A stretch of 64,000 bases of DNA from QYQD01 sp040754095. Lineage in GTDB: Bacteria > Desulfobacterota > QYQD01. Below are positions 41,108-50,313 of the stretch, one piece after another. The translations under genes were made by a program, and so were the position numbers. Within the stretch, counting starts at the first letter, position 1. Each line of letters opens with the position of its first letter. The stretch is from positions 1 through 64,000 of the forward strand of contig JBFMFO010000002.1 in assembly GCA_040754095.1 (NCBI GenBank), in the 5' to 3' direction. The notes below the pieces were generated by a model, which was not told the DNA's origin, ran no database searches, and saw only the letters and a program-made list of their open reading frames with translations.

Positions 41108-42499
41108 TTATTCAGTGATAGCCTTTACTGGTTTGATTTCCTGACCATCGTGGCTATTTCTTCCCGATATAACAGTTGTTAATTCTGTAACGTTTTTTTG
41201 CATCTCTTTAGCCTGGTCAAACATGAGTTCTGCAGCGCTGGCGCTTTCCTCCGCATTGGCGGCAGTTTCTTGGGTGACCTTATTGATTTGACCGATTACC
41301 TTGGTTATCTCATCAATGCCTTGGTTTTGTTCGTTAGAAGCTGCGGCGATTTCCGTCATCAGGCCGGCCACTTTATTGATATTTGCGGTAACATTGGCAA
41401 AAGACTCGTTGGCTCGGATTACCAGAGAGGAACCGGACTCTATTTTTTTATGTGTATCTTCGATCAATGTAGTTGTATTTTCCGCGGCCTCGGCCGCACG
41501 CATAGCAAGGTTTCGTACCTCGTCCGCCACCACCGCAAACCCGGCTCCGGCTTCACCGGCGCGGGCGGCTTCAACTGCAGCGTTTAATGCCAAGAGATTG
41601 GTCTGAAAAGCTATCTCATCGATTGTTTTAATGATTTTAGCCATTTTTCCACTTGATTCGGATATGTCTTGTATGGCTGCTGTAAGCTCGGCGACAGCCG
41701 CATCAGCTTCACTAAGGACCTTCTTGGCCGTTGACATCAAAGTATTTGCTTCCCCGGCATGGTCAGCGTTTTGCCTTGTCATCTGAGAGATTTCTTCCAG
41801 CGTAGATGACGTTTCTTCTACTGCCGCAGCTTGCTTAGACGCGATATCTGCCAGAGAATGGCTTGAGGAAGAGACCTGTTGGGATGCGGAAGCCACCTGC
41901 TCTGAGCCTTGTTGGAGTCGAGAGGCTACGTTATTCAGGATTTTCGCCAGGCCTTTGGCCATGAAGCGAGAGAGGATAAAAGAAATAGACAAGATGCCGA
42001 CTACAAGTATAGCGGTATATTTTAGCACTTTCCACTTGGCGGCGCTGACACGCTCCATCGAAAGCCCCACCACAGCCAAGCCTATGGTCTGGCCTTCAGA
42101 GCTTACCGGCGCAGCGAAATGCAGAAGGCCGTTTTTCTCACAAACGGACAGTTGTTTTGTTTTCAAAACCTGATCAGCCGCGTCATTAACGGCCCCTTTG
42201 CCTTGTGCAATTAAGGGTTTTTTGTCCTTGTTAAATATCGCGGCATAAACTATTTCTTTATCCTGTCCAAGCGGGCTAAGGATGGGTTTCAAGGTATCGG
42301 CAGAATCCAAAGCCACCCCAAAGGCCGATGATGAGGCCACGCTGGACACCGTTCCACGTCCTTTTTCGTTTATATTGTCACGAACTGCGTTTATAAAGAA
42401 GATAGAGCCTAAAATGCCAAAGACGACCAGGGCGATGATGACGAGGCCGACCCCGAACAAGAGAAGTTTGTTCTTTATACTAATGCCGCTCAAGTACAT
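41108..42499 (-). CDS. Methyl-accepting chemotaxis protein
   Basis: The 463-residue receptor has TM1 at about 11-36, a periplasmic sensor of about 120 residues, TM2 at about 161-177 and a cytoplasmic signalling domain whose conserved tip reads EIAFQTNLLALNAAVEAARAG and FAVVADEVRNLA. No full HAMP is obvious; TM2 leads into a SRFMAKGLAKILNNVASRLQQGS coiled region. A long coiled coil follows (ASQQVSSSSHSLADIAS). It is downstream of, and may be co-transcribed with, the PBP-like and porin genes. Confidence 0.93.
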   Translation of the reverse strand: MYLSGISIKNKLLLFGVGLVIIALVVFGILGSIFFINAVRDNINEKGRGTVSSVASSSAFGVALDSADTLKPILSPLGQDKEIVYAAIFNKDKKPLIAQGKGAVNDAADQVLKTKQLSVCEKNGLLHFAAPVSSEGQTIGLAVVGLSMERVSAAKWKVLKYTAILVVGILSISFILSRFMAKGLAKILNNVASRLQQGSEQVASASQQVSSSSHSLADIASKQAAAVEETSSTLEEISQMTRQNADHAGEANTLMSTAKKVLSEADAAVAELTAAIQDISESSGKMAKIIKTIDEIAFQTNLLALNAAVEAARAGEAGAGFAVVADEVRNLAMRAAEAAENTTTLIEDTHKKIESGSSLVIRANESFANVTANINKVAGLMTEIAAASNEQNQGIDEITKVIGQINKVTQETAANAEESASAAELMFDQAKEMQKNVTELTTVISGRNSHDGQEIKPVKAITE

Positions 42500-42544
42500 A
42501 TCCGTCCTCCGGTTAAAGTACGATTGTAGTCGTTCCCATAGTCA

Positions 42545-42982
42545 TCAGGGTATTACGGCCAGCACTTTTGCCACACCCTCTTTGTAATCGGACCTTTTAA
42601 TATAACTTATAGCGCCCTTTACTGAAAAAGCCGCGGCCATGGTATTAGGTAAGCTTTTGGGGGCCTGCGTCCCTGACGCGACCAGCATCTTTTTCCAGTA
42701 TGCGACTTCGCTTCCGGCATCCATGCCCAGGACGCGTTTTGCCCAGGCATCCCGGAGCGGGCTGCCTTCGGGTGCGTTTATCGGCACCAGATCGTTTCCA
42801 GCGTTATCCTTGACGCCCTTTTTTTTCAGAAAAAGATCGGCTAACGTGTCTTTGGAGATGCTGTCCAGCGCCACACCTTTGTTGGCTATGACCAGGATGT
42901 CGGTTGGACCTTCCGCCCAGGCCATCATAACCGGTAAAAGTAAAAACATTAAAACGTTAGCGACCATTAACAACTTTCGCAT
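42545..42982 (-). CDS. PBP-like (phosphate-binding-type) periplasmic protein
   Basis: The 145-residue product has a signal peptide (MRKLLMVANVLMFLLLPVMMAWA, cut near AWA) and a short PBP-like domain: DILVIANKGVALDSISKDTLADLFLKKK and VKGAISYIKRSDYKEGVAKVLAV. It is the size of the small PstS-like proteins that precede OprP-type porins and sensory proteins. It probably binds an anion and informs the chemoreceptor 46 bases downstream; the ligand is not known. Confidence 0.78.
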   Translation of the reverse strand: MRKLLMVANVLMFLLLPVMMAWAEGPTDILVIANKGVALDSISKDTLADLFLKKKGVKDNAGNDLVPINAPEGSPLRDAWAKRVLGMDAGSEVAYWKKMLVASGTQAPKSLPNTMAAAFSVKGAISYIKRSDYKEGVAKVLAVIP

Positions 42983-43023
42983 TTCCCCCCCCTTTTTTGA
43001 ATTCTTAAAGCCATTTTTTGTTG

Positions 43024-43060
43024 CCGGGGCCTCCGGTGAGTACGATGCCGGAAGCCCCGG
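43024..43060. other. Stem-loop between porin and PBP-like genes
   Basis: CCGGGGCCTCCGG and CCGGAAGCCCCGG make a 13-bp stem with one G-U pair and an 11-base loop. It has no U-tract on the minus strand, so it is more likely an mRNA-stabilising or partial-attenuation hairpin inside the operon than a full terminator. Confidence 0.6.
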
Positions 43061-43078
43061 GGTTAAAGTGGATAAGGA

Positions 43079-44338
43079 TTAGGGAAAGATAAAGGCTATA
43101 GAAAAGACGTAGCCGTCGTGATTCCCGTGCTCAATGTCCCCCTCATTAAACTGATATTCGTTTTTAAAGATGAGATTCGGATGGGGACGGTAATTAAATC
43201 CTATGGTATGGCGGTATTCTTTCAGGTCCGTCACTGTGGAGTGCCTCTGATCGATTTCCGCCTCGCCATACTCATAGTGTAAAGAAAATTTGGGCGTTTT
43301 TGACCACCGGCCCAGGATGGTATCCGACAAGGCCTGAGGCCAGAATTCATAGTTGGCCCGGGCATAGAAACCTAAGAGCTTTGAAGGCACCGTTTGGCTG
43401 GAGGCATTTAGACCATCTTCCAGGTCAATATAGACATATTCTCCCTCCAGTGAAAGACCGTTGATTGCAGGGATCGGTATCTTGGCATCTACTCCACACG
43501 CCTTGGCGTGATATTTTGAATCATTGTCATAGGTGCCTGAATAGCCGCTGACACCGAGAACGTACTTGTCGTCCAGCGTCCAGCCGAGCCGGCCGACCAG
43601 GGCCTTGTTATGGTTGTTGTCCTTTCTCAATGCGGGCCTGGCGGCGCGCAATCCGCTTGTAGTGGCGCTGATTGTGTTGGCGCTGTCGCGGCTGGCCAGA
43701 CCATTTACCACGGCAAAGGAATAATCCATGGCCAACTTATTATGCAGGTCAATCGCGCCCATGGTGTTTATGCCTGTATCACTGTATTCCGCGGGCCATA
43801 CCCGCCGCATGACCAGGGGCAGCTCAGTAAAGGGCTGATACGGATCGTGACTGTTTTGATTAAAGCACCCAAAGGGTACGTAAAAACTGCCCAGACGGAG
43901 CTTAAACCATCTTTCTGCGTCAAACTGTATGTAAGCCTCTTCCGTCTTTACCTCTCCAGAATAGCTGTCGACTCCGGTGTCTGCAAGGTATTCGGTATGC
44001 ATAGCCCCTTCATACTCGATAAGGCCGTGAACTTTAAGCTTGTCGGTAAGGTTGGCGCCGAAGAACAATTCTATCCGGTGTCCGTCAAACGTATTTGTTT
44101 CCGCCTCAAAGGCCTTGTATTCCATGGACCCAAAGGCCCCAAAATAGACCCTGCTCTCTTCCTTGCCGGATGTATCCGCCGTGCCCTGAGTCTGTTCCAG
44201 CATCTCTAATCTCATCTGTAAGGCCTGCATTTTTTCTTCCAGGGCCTTTTCGTCTAATGCATAACTCAGGACCGGAACGGATAGAAACATCATTAAAAAT
44301 AAAAAAATGCTTGTACCTCTGACTGTTTTAAATTTCAT
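43079..44338 (-). CDS. Outer-membrane porin, beta-barrel
   Basis: The 419-residue protein has a signal peptide (FLFLMMFLSVPVLSYA), a short coiled coil (LEEKMQALQMRLEMLEQ) that would trimerise, and alternating amphipathic strands ending in an aromatic residue (SIAFIFP). Internal segments such as YIQFDAERWFKLRLGSFYVPFG and YHAKACGVDAKIPIP are typical of long-chain or anion-type porins. ATG 44338 has an AGGAG site; the upstream frame is ignored. Specificity is unknown; the PBP-like gene behind it suggests an oxyanion such as phosphate. Confidence 0.85.
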   Translation of the reverse strand: MKFKTVRGTSIFLFLMMFLSVPVLSYALDEKALEEKMQALQMRLEMLEQTQGTADTSGKEESRVYFGAFGSMEYKAFEAETNTFDGHRIELFFGANLTDKLKVHGLIEYEGAMHTEYLADTGVDSYSGEVKTEEAYIQFDAERWFKLRLGSFYVPFGCFNQNSHDPYQPFTELPLVMRRVWPAEYSDTGINTMGAIDLHNKLAMDYSFAVVNGLASRDSANTISATTSGLRAARPALRKDNNHNKALVGRLGWTLDDKYVLGVSGYSGTYDNDSKYHAKACGVDAKIPIPAINGLSLEGEYVYIDLEDGLNASSQTVPSKLLGFYARANYEFWPQALSDTILGRWSKTPKFSLHYEYGEAEIDQRHSTVTDLKEYRHTIGFNYRPHPNLIFKNEYQFNEGDIEHGNHDGYVFSIAFIFP

Positions 44339-44914
44339 CCCTGACTCCTTTCTCCCTGTGTTTTCTGTTCTTGCTTGTTGTAACATGCTGATTTTTGCCG
44401 GACTTTTCTTTTTATCCCCTCCTTCACTTAGATAATAGATCGGTTGACTACCAGGTAAGCCGCGCAGGGCTTCATTACCTACTTCGGACGATTTAAAAAT
44501 TTTCATTAAGGAAAATAAAAAATTTTTTGGGATACGTCTGAAGAATTCTTGCAGTAGAAGCAGAAGGATATTACATCATGCTTTTATTTGTGGTGTTTGA
44601 TACTTGCGCGGCCAATCTCATTTTTCAGCAAACCCTTTGCAGAATCCCCTGGGGCTTGCCGCGAGGAATTCACCAGACCCTTTATTGACAACCGTAGATT
44701 TTTCACCTATGTTTCTCATCTATGTTTTTATGAAACACACATGCCGACAGGTCGGCACAACGGACGATGGAAATAATCCCCCCTCACCCCCCTTTAGTAA
44801 GGGGGGGCATTCGTTAAGTCCCCCTTTGGGAAAAGACGGGGACAAACATCATATTCCCCCTTTGGAAAAGGGGGATACAGGGGGATTTTCAGATAAAAAC
44901 AACCGGATAGATGG
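44339..44914. other. Divergent porin/bioB region with AATCCCCCC-family repeat
   Basis: No gene is supported. The porin leader contains TTTTCTTTTTATCCCC and AT-rich DNA. At 44774-44890 there is a repeat of the AATCCCCCT family (AATCCCCCCTCACCCCC ... CCCCCTTTGGAAAAGGGGG ... AGGGGGATTTTC). Only about 20 bases separate it from bioB. No BirA operator-like inverted repeat was recognised. Confidence 0.55.
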
Positions 44915-45928
44915 ATGGCACTAAAGGATATTAAGAAAAAGATTGAAGAGAACACCCCCCTCACTCTTGACGACGGCCTTCGGCTCGCAGATTTTATGGT
45001 CAGCGGTAAGGGCGCAGGTCTGCTTTCCCTGGCCAGGGATATACAAAGACAATTGCACGGCCCGGCTATCGAACTTTGCGCCATCGTCAATGCCAAATCC
45101 GGCGCCTGTCCGCACAACTGTTCCTTTTGCGCCCAATCGAGTCATCACCAAAGCCCTATTAAGGCCTATCCTCTTCGCCAACCCAGGGGTCTCTTAGAGG
45201 CGGCTCAGGTAGCGCAAAAATCCGGGGCCCATCGCTTTTCCATAGTGACGAGCGGAGCCAAGGTATCTAAAGGAGAACTCCTTGTGGTCTGTGAGGCAAT
45301 TCGCCTGATTAAGCAGAAAACAACACTTTTGCCTTGCGCTTCGCTGGGGAAAATCACTCTCGATGAAGCCCTTTTACTAAAGGAGGCCGGGTTGGTGCGC
45401 TACCATCATAATCTGGAAACGAACCGCGATTTTTATCCCAGGGTCTGTACCACTCAGAGTTATGAAGATCGCTTATCTACGATTCATATAGCCAGGGAGG
45501 CTGGTCTGGACATCTGTGTTGGGGGAATACTGGGACTAGGAGAGTCCGTTCAGGATCGAATTAAATTCGCGTTGGAGATAAAACACCTCAACCCCGATTC
45601 CATCCCGCTTAATTTCCTTGATCCCCGCCCCGGGACTCCATTGGAGACTCAGCCTCTCCTTACACCGGATGAGGTCATAATGACCATCGCCCTTTTCCGT
45701 ATTATAATCCCTGATGTTCCTATAAGACTGGCCGGAGGAAGGGCAAAAGTACTTGGCGATCAACAGGCGGCAGCCGTAAAAGCAGGGGTAAATGGACTTA
45801 TGATCGGTGACTACCTCACGACCAAGGGAGCCGAAATACAGGCTGACCATGAGATGATTGCCTCGTTAAATCTGAAACTATCTATTACTCCGGCAGGTAA
45901 ATACATAAAAATGTCATGCCGGACTTGA
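44915..45928 (+). CDS. bioB: Biotin synthase
   Basis: The 337-residue radical SAM enzyme inserts sulfur into dethiobiotin. Motifs: CPHNCSFCAQSSHH (three cluster cysteines), FSIVTSGAKV, YHHNLETNRDFYP, DICVGGILGLGES and PLNFLDPRPGTPLE. It leads the biotin operon bioB-F-D-A-(H)-C. An ATG at 44915 is supported by family length. Confidence 0.96.
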   Translation: MALKDIKKKIEENTPLTLDDGLRLADFMVSGKGAGLLSLARDIQRQLHGPAIELCAIVNAKSGACPHNCSFCAQSSHHQSPIKAYPLRQPRGLLEAAQVAQKSGAHRFSIVTSGAKVSKGELLVVCEAIRLIKQKTTLLPCASLGKITLDEALLLKEAGLVRYHHNLETNRDFYPRVCTTQSYEDRLSTIHIAREAGLDICVGGILGLGESVQDRIKFALEIKHLNPDSIPLNFLDPRPGTPLETQPLLTPDEVIMTIALFRIIIPDVPIRLAGGRAKVLGDQQAAAVKAGVNGLMIGDYLTTKGAEIQADHEMIASLNLKLSITPAGKYIKMSCRT

Positions 45929-45974
45929 TCCGGCATCCAGTTCCTTGCTGGATTCCGGCTTTCGCCGGAATGAC
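45913..45974. repeat. GTCATGCCGG / CCGGAATGAC inverted repeat after bioB
   Basis: GTCATGCCGGACTTGATCCG and CTGGATTCCGGCTTTCGCCG with GAATGAC at the end are two imperfect hairpins in opposite order. It is a short member of the repeat group with TTCCGGCGAAAGCCGGAA cores. It lies 50 bases before bioF. Confidence 0.7.
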
Positions 45975-46023
45975 GGTATTCGGGTCTTTAATTGCCGGAG
46001 TAATATAATTAAGCAGGGTGTTT

Positions 46024-47202
46024 ATGCCTATAACTAACCTCAAACAAGAACTGACCGACCTGAAAAATATCGCACTCTACCGGGAACTTGTCTCCATTAC
46101 CCCGGCCGGCCCCACGCGCGGCTATCTTAAGGGCAGGGAGGTAAAACTTTTTTGCACCAATAACTATCTCGGCCTGACGCATCACCCACAGGTAATTGAG
46201 GCCTCTATTAAGGCCACGGAGCGTTATGGGACGGGTGCCGGGGCCTCCAGACTGATAAGCGGCCATTCCCATCTCTATGAAGAACTGGAGGAGGCCCTGG
46301 CCCGGCACAAGGGCACGGAAAAGGCCCTGGTCTTTTCCTCCGGTTATGCCGCTAATATGGGCGTCATAAGCGCCCTTATGGGCAGAGACGATCTCGTCAT
46401 TTGCGATCGCCTGGCCCATGCCAGCCTCATCGATGCCTGCATCCTGAGCCGGGCAAAGCTCTGTCGCTTTCGTCACAATGATGTGAACTCCCTGGGAGAT
46501 CTGCTCCATGCCCGGGAGACGAAAGGCCAAATATTAATCGTAACCGAGGGCGTCTTTTCCATGGATGGCGACATAGCGCCAATTAGACAGCTCGCAGACA
46601 TCTCTTCTCAACGTGGATGTCTCCTTTTAGTCGATGATGCCCACGGCACAGGCGTCCTGGGAGAAAAAGGGCAGGGTGCCGCCGCTTATCTTGGAGTGAA
46701 CAAGGGCATCGACATCCATGTGGGTACGCTCAGTAAGGCTATCGGATCCATAGGGGGATTTGTCGCCGGATCCGGCGACTTGATAGCCTACCTTGTAAAC
46801 AAGGCGCACTCCTTTATTTATACGACGGCCTTGCCGCCGGGAAATATAGCTGCGGCCACAGCAGCTCTAAAACTTATAGAGGCGGAACCTTCCCTTATCG
46901 AACGCCTATGGTGCAACGTACGTTATATGCGCGACATCCTGATATCCGCCGGTTTCAATCTCATGGGCAGTCAGACACCCATTATGCCTATCTTTATCGG
47001 CGCCCCGGAAAAGGCCGTGGCTATGAGTCGAGGCTTACTGGAAAAAGGCGGCATATACGTACCCGCCATCCGGCCGCCTACGGTTCCGGCAGGCCAGGCC
47101 AGGCTGAGGCTTACAGTCAGTGCGGCCCATCAGCAGGCCGAATTGGAAAATGCGGCCGGGTCATTGATTAAATTAGGCAAGAAGGAAGGGATCATTGCTT
47201 GA
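46024..47202 (+). CDS. bioF: 8-amino-7-oxononanoate synthase
   Basis: The 392-residue PLP enzyme condenses pimeloyl-ACP or pimeloyl-CoA with alanine. It has NNYLGLTHHPQVIEA, GTGAGASRLISGHSHLYEELE, EGVFSMDGDIAP, LVDDAHGTGVLG and the cofactor lysine in TLSKAIGSIGG. The ATG at 46024 follows an AGCAGGG site; an in-frame GTG lies 6 bases upstream inside that site. Confidence 0.95.
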   Translation: MPITNLKQELTDLKNIALYRELVSITPAGPTRGYLKGREVKLFCTNNYLGLTHHPQVIEASIKATERYGTGAGASRLISGHSHLYEELEEALARHKGTEKALVFSSGYAANMGVISALMGRDDLVICDRLAHASLIDACILSRAKLCRFRHNDVNSLGDLLHARETKGQILIVTEGVFSMDGDIAPIRQLADISSQRGCLLLVDDAHGTGVLGEKGQGAAAYLGVNKGIDIHVGTLSKAIGSIGGFVAGSGDLIAYLVNKAHSFIYTTALPPGNIAAATAALKLIEAEPSLIERLWCNVRYMRDILISAGFNLMGSQTPIMPIFIGAPEKAVAMSRGLLEKGGIYVPAIRPPTVPAGQARLRLTVSAAHQQAELENAAGSLIKLGKKEGIIA

Positions 47203-47372
47203 CGGCTTCGTAAAAAGTCCATTTGCTGCGTTGCGCAGCATCCTTCGTCACTGCGGCGTAGCTATGGAAATAGTTCACCGTTCACAGTTCACCGTGCACC
47301 GACAGCAAAGAGCAGACTGGAATATGTCCACGCATTATCGGTGAACGGACAACGGTTAACGGATAATAGAAT
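47203..47372. repeat. bioF-bioD spacer with repeats
   Basis: The region starts with CTTCGTAAAAAGTCC (half of the TCGTAAAAAGTC element) and a CTGCGTTGCGCAGCA palindrome. Then GTTCACCG words at 47273-47300 face CGGTGAACGGACAACGG at 47339-47355, a heptamer-type dyad like that at 7356-7442. No gene is present. Confidence 0.65.
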
Positions 47373-47438
47373 TTGCGCGCCTTACAACTGAAGCTTTTTA
47401 CTGTGCCGTCCATACTTCGGTTTTTTGCGAGATCATCA

Positions 47439-48182
47439 TTGATTAAATTACCTTCGATATTTATTACCGGCACAGATACCGGCGTGGGAAAGACGGTTAT
47501 CACGTCCCTTCTGGCCTTGCTCTACCAGGAGGCGGGCGTAAGGGTCGGTCTGGAAAAGCCGGTCATAACCGGGGTTAAGGCGGATAACGATGGGGCCTTG
47601 GCCGGTGACCTGGCCTTTCTGCAAAAGGTGCTTTCTACTGGAGAGGGGCCGGTCTATTCCTATGCCTTTACTCCGGCTGTCTCCCCGCACCTGGCCGCGG
47701 CAAGGGCGGGTGTCACGATAGATCTGGCAAGGATTGAGTCCGATCATGCCGCAGTGCGTTCAAGGTACGATGCGGTCCTGGTAGAGGGTGCGGGGGGACT
47801 TATGGCGCCTCTGAATGATGACTCCTTCATGGCCGACCTGGCGGCCAGGCTCAGGCTTCCTCTCGTCATCGTCAGCCGGCCTTCGATCGGAACGATCAAC
47901 CACACCCTTTTAACTGTATCTTGTGCGCAGGCCAGGGGTCTTGAAGTAGCCGGTATAATAATAAACAATTTCCCGGCCAGGCCGGGTCTGGCTGAAGCGG
48001 ATAATCCCGGCGCCATCGAAAAGTTTGCCGGAGCGCCGGTTCTGGCTATTGTACCGCATATCACCGGCCTTTCCGTGGAAGAGGCGGAAGAAGGGGATAT
48101 TCAAAAAGTAGCCCAGGCCGTGGATAAAAAGTTTAAACTGCTGGAACGGCTTTCTCGCTGGAGGGAAGGGCATGTCCAATAA
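47439..48182 (+). CDS. bioD: Dethiobiotin synthetase
   Basis: The 247-residue ATP-dependent carboxylase has FITGTDTGVGKTVITSLLA (P-loop), VEGAGGLMAPLNDD and GLEVAGIIINNF. The TTG at 47439 is proposed as start because homology begins at LIKLPSIFITG; the frame opens further upstream at a TTG 47373 but that DNA is repeat-like and lacks a binding site. Its stop overlaps bioA by 11 bases. Confidence 0.92.
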   Translation: MIKLPSIFITGTDTGVGKTVITSLLALLYQEAGVRVGLEKPVITGVKADNDGALAGDLAFLQKVLSTGEGPVYSYAFTPAVSPHLAAARAGVTIDLARIESDHAAVRSRYDAVLVEGAGGLMAPLNDDSFMADLAARLRLPLVIVSRPSIGTINHTLLTVSCAQARGLEVAGIIINNFPARPGLAEADNPGAIEKFAGAPVLAIVPHITGLSVEEAEEGDIQKVAQAVDKKFKLLERLSRWREGHVQ

Positions 48183-49527
48183 TAAATCTTTACGCGCCGA
48201 TGACCTGCGTTACCTCTGGCATCCCTTTACCCAGGCCAAGGAGTATGAAGCAGAAGAAGCGCCGATTATCGCTGCGGGAGAGGGCAGTTATCTCATTGAC
48301 ACCGAGGGGAGACGTTATCTGGATGGTGTGTCTTCCCTGTGGGTAAACGTCCACGGACATAGCTGTCCGGAGATCGACCGGGCCATTATGGCCCAGCTTG
48401 GCCAGATAGCACACTCCACGCTCCTGGGATTAGGGAACGTACCTTCGATTGAACTGGCCCGGGAGCTTATAACCCGTGCGCCGGCCGGTCTTAAACGGGT
48501 ATTTTATTCGGACAACGGCTCCACAGCGGTGGAAGTGGCCTTAAAGATTGCCTTTCAATACGCACAGCAGACCGGGCACAAGCAAAAGACAGGGTTTCTT
48601 TCCTTTATAAATGCCTATCACGGCGACACCCTGGGCGCGGTCGGGGTAGGGGGGATCGATCTCTTTCACCGTATTTACGGACCGCTGGCGGTAAAATCCA
48701 TGCGCGTCCCGGCTGCCTACTGCTACCGGTGTCATCTTGGGCTTGATTATCCGGATTGTGAACTGGCCTGTTTCAAAGAGCTGGAAAGTACGGTAGCCGG
48801 ACATGCGCACGAATTAGCCGCCATTATCATCGAGCCCTGTGTCCAGGGAGCAGCCGGAATGCTCATCTGGCCGGAAGGTTATCTCAGACGTCTGCGCCGG
48901 CTTACAGAGCGATACGGGATACTGCTTATTGCCGATGAGGTGGCCACGGGATTCGGCCGCACCGGGACCCTTTTCGCCTGTGAACAGGAAGGGGTCAGTC
49001 CGGATCTGATGGCCCTGGCCAAAGGTATCACCGGAGGTTATCTGCCCCTGGCCGCGACCTTGACTACGGAAGAGATATTTATGGCCTTTTATGGCGATTA
49101 TGAAGAGGAGAAGACCTTCTTTCACGGCCATACCTATACCGGAAACCCCCTGGCCTGCGCGGCCGCCCTGGCTAACCTGCGCCTGTTTGAGACCAACCAG
49201 ACCATTTTATCTCTGCAACCCAAAATCAAGTACTTAAAAGACAAACTGAATGAATTTAATGAACTATCTCATGTCGGCGAGATCCGTCAGCGAGGGTTTA
49301 TGGTGGGTATGGAGCTGGTCGAAGACAAGGCGGCCAGGAGACCATATCCTGTATCCATGCGGATGGGGAGACGTGTAATTCTGGAGGCACGCAGGCATGG
49401 ACTAATAATCCGGCCTCTGGGGGATGTGGTGGTGCTTATGCCGCCCCTTTCAGTGAGCCTGGAAGAGCTGGATGCCATAGTCTCCGTTACCTATGGGTCA
49501 ATAAAGAAGGTTACGGAAGAGGGCTGA
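48172..49527 (+). CDS. bioA: Adenosylmethionine-8-amino-7-oxononanoate aminotransferase
   Basis: The 451-residue class III PLP aminotransferase shows LWHPFTQAKEYEAE, GSYLIDTEGRRYLDGVSSLW, YSDNGSTAVEVALKIA, IADEVATGFGRTG and the cofactor lysine in LMALAKGITGGYLP, then HGHTYTGNPLACAAALANL. It makes 7,8-diaminononanoate. It overlaps bioD, which supports coupled translation. Confidence 0.96.
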   Translation: MSNNKSLRADDLRYLWHPFTQAKEYEAEEAPIIAAGEGSYLIDTEGRRYLDGVSSLWVNVHGHSCPEIDRAIMAQLGQIAHSTLLGLGNVPSIELARELITRAPAGLKRVFYSDNGSTAVEVALKIAFQYAQQTGHKQKTGFLSFINAYHGDTLGAVGVGGIDLFHRIYGPLAVKSMRVPAAYCYRCHLGLDYPDCELACFKELESTVAGHAHELAAIIIEPCVQGAAGMLIWPEGYLRRLRRLTERYGILLIADEVATGFGRTGTLFACEQEGVSPDLMALAKGITGGYLPLAATLTTEEIFMAFYGDYEEEKTFFHGHTYTGNPLACAAALANLRLFETNQTILSLQPKIKYLKDKLNEFNELSHVGEIRQRGFMVGMELVEDKAARRPYPVSMRMGRRVILEARRHGLIIRPLGDVVVLMPPLSVSLEELDAIVSVTYGSIKKVTEEG

Positions 49528-49532
49528 TAAGA

Positions 49533-49608
49533 TTCACCGCAAAGGCGCAAAGGGCGCAAAGAAAACCTAATTTTTTCTCTCTGCGGACTCTGCGTGCTCA
49601 GCGGTGAA
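49533..49608. repeat. GCGCAAAG-type inverted repeat after bioA
   Basis: TTCACCGC and GCGGTGAA are perfect inverted ends around CAAAGGCGCAAAGGGCGCAAAG and CTCTGCGGACTCTGCGTGC. The same family lies in 10683-10882 and at 59145-59276. It is non-coding and runs into the ribosome-binding site of the next gene. Confidence 0.75.
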
Positions 49609-49614
49609 AAGGAT

Positions 49615-50313
49615 ATGATGAGCGATCAGATGAAGGGCGTTGAAATTCGCATCAGGCGGGTTGGAGAGGGAGAGTTTACCGGTTTAGAGGTTGAGCCGGA
49701 TAGTGCATCAACGGGGTGGTTATTCCTCTTGCACGGCTATGGCGGCTCTAAGGAAGAGATGCTTCCGCTATCCATATTCCTGGCCGGGAAAGGGATTCCG
49801 GTTTTAGCCGCAGACTTGCCCGGCCATGGGGAGAGCGGCGGTCTGTTTGACTATGAGAGTGCGATGAGATGTCTGACTTACTGGCAGGGACTAAAGAGAA
49901 ATAATTTTGTTGCGGCCATAGGCCACAGTATCGGCGGACGTCTGGTCTTGTCACTGAATATTTTCTGGAATGTGCTCATATCACCGCCCCTTTCCGCCGG
50001 TTTTGCAGGCGGGAAAAAAGAGATGATACGTGTTTTGAGGCCCCGGCGGGTCAGGGAGGCAGCCCCTTTTGCCGGCCTGGTAGAGACATTAAACAGATTA
50101 GGCGAAGATTTACCGGCTGATCCTGATAAAAAGGGCCTGTTATTGTTCGGGCAATATGACCTTCCGGTGGTAAAGAAGACGGCTGAGGCCGCACCGCCGG
50201 GTAATTACACCGTCAAAGAGATAAAAGACAGCGGCCACCACGATATACTTACTTCACGCGAGACGTGGGGTGTGATCTGGTCGTGGTTGGCCGAACAGGT
50301 GGCTCATGGCTGA
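49615..50313 (+). CDS. Alpha/beta hydrolase in the biotin operon (BioH-like pimeloyl-ACP methyl ester esterase)
   Basis: The product (about 232 residues, MMSDQMKGVEIRIRR) has LFLLHGYGGSKEEM, the nucleophile elbow GHSIGG (Ser), Asp in FGQYDLPVV and His in SGHHDIL, a complete catalytic triad. Its position between bioA and bioC, with which its stop overlaps by 8 bases, makes it the probable carboxylesterase releasing pimeloyl-ACP from its methyl ester, replacing BioH, BioG, BioK or BioJ. The sequence is not closely like E. coli BioH, so the role is inferred from context. The earlier GTG start is inside the repeat. Confidence 0.75.
   Translation: MMSDQMKGVEIRIRRVGEGEFTGLEVEPDSASTGWLFLLHGYGGSKEEMLPLSIFLAGKGIPVLAADLPGHGESGGLFDYESAMRCLTYWQGLKRNNFVAAIGHSIGGRLVLSLNIFWNVLISPPLSAGFAGGKKEMIRVLRPRRVREAAPFAGLVETLNRLGEDLPADPDKKGLLLFGQYDLPVVKKTAEAAPPGNYTVKEIKDSGHHDILTSRETWGVIWSWLAEQVAHG

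Noticed and set aside
44588..44924. Overlapping plus-strand frames before bioB
   Set aside because: They run through the AATCCCCCC-family repeat, lack ribosome-binding sites and show no domain.
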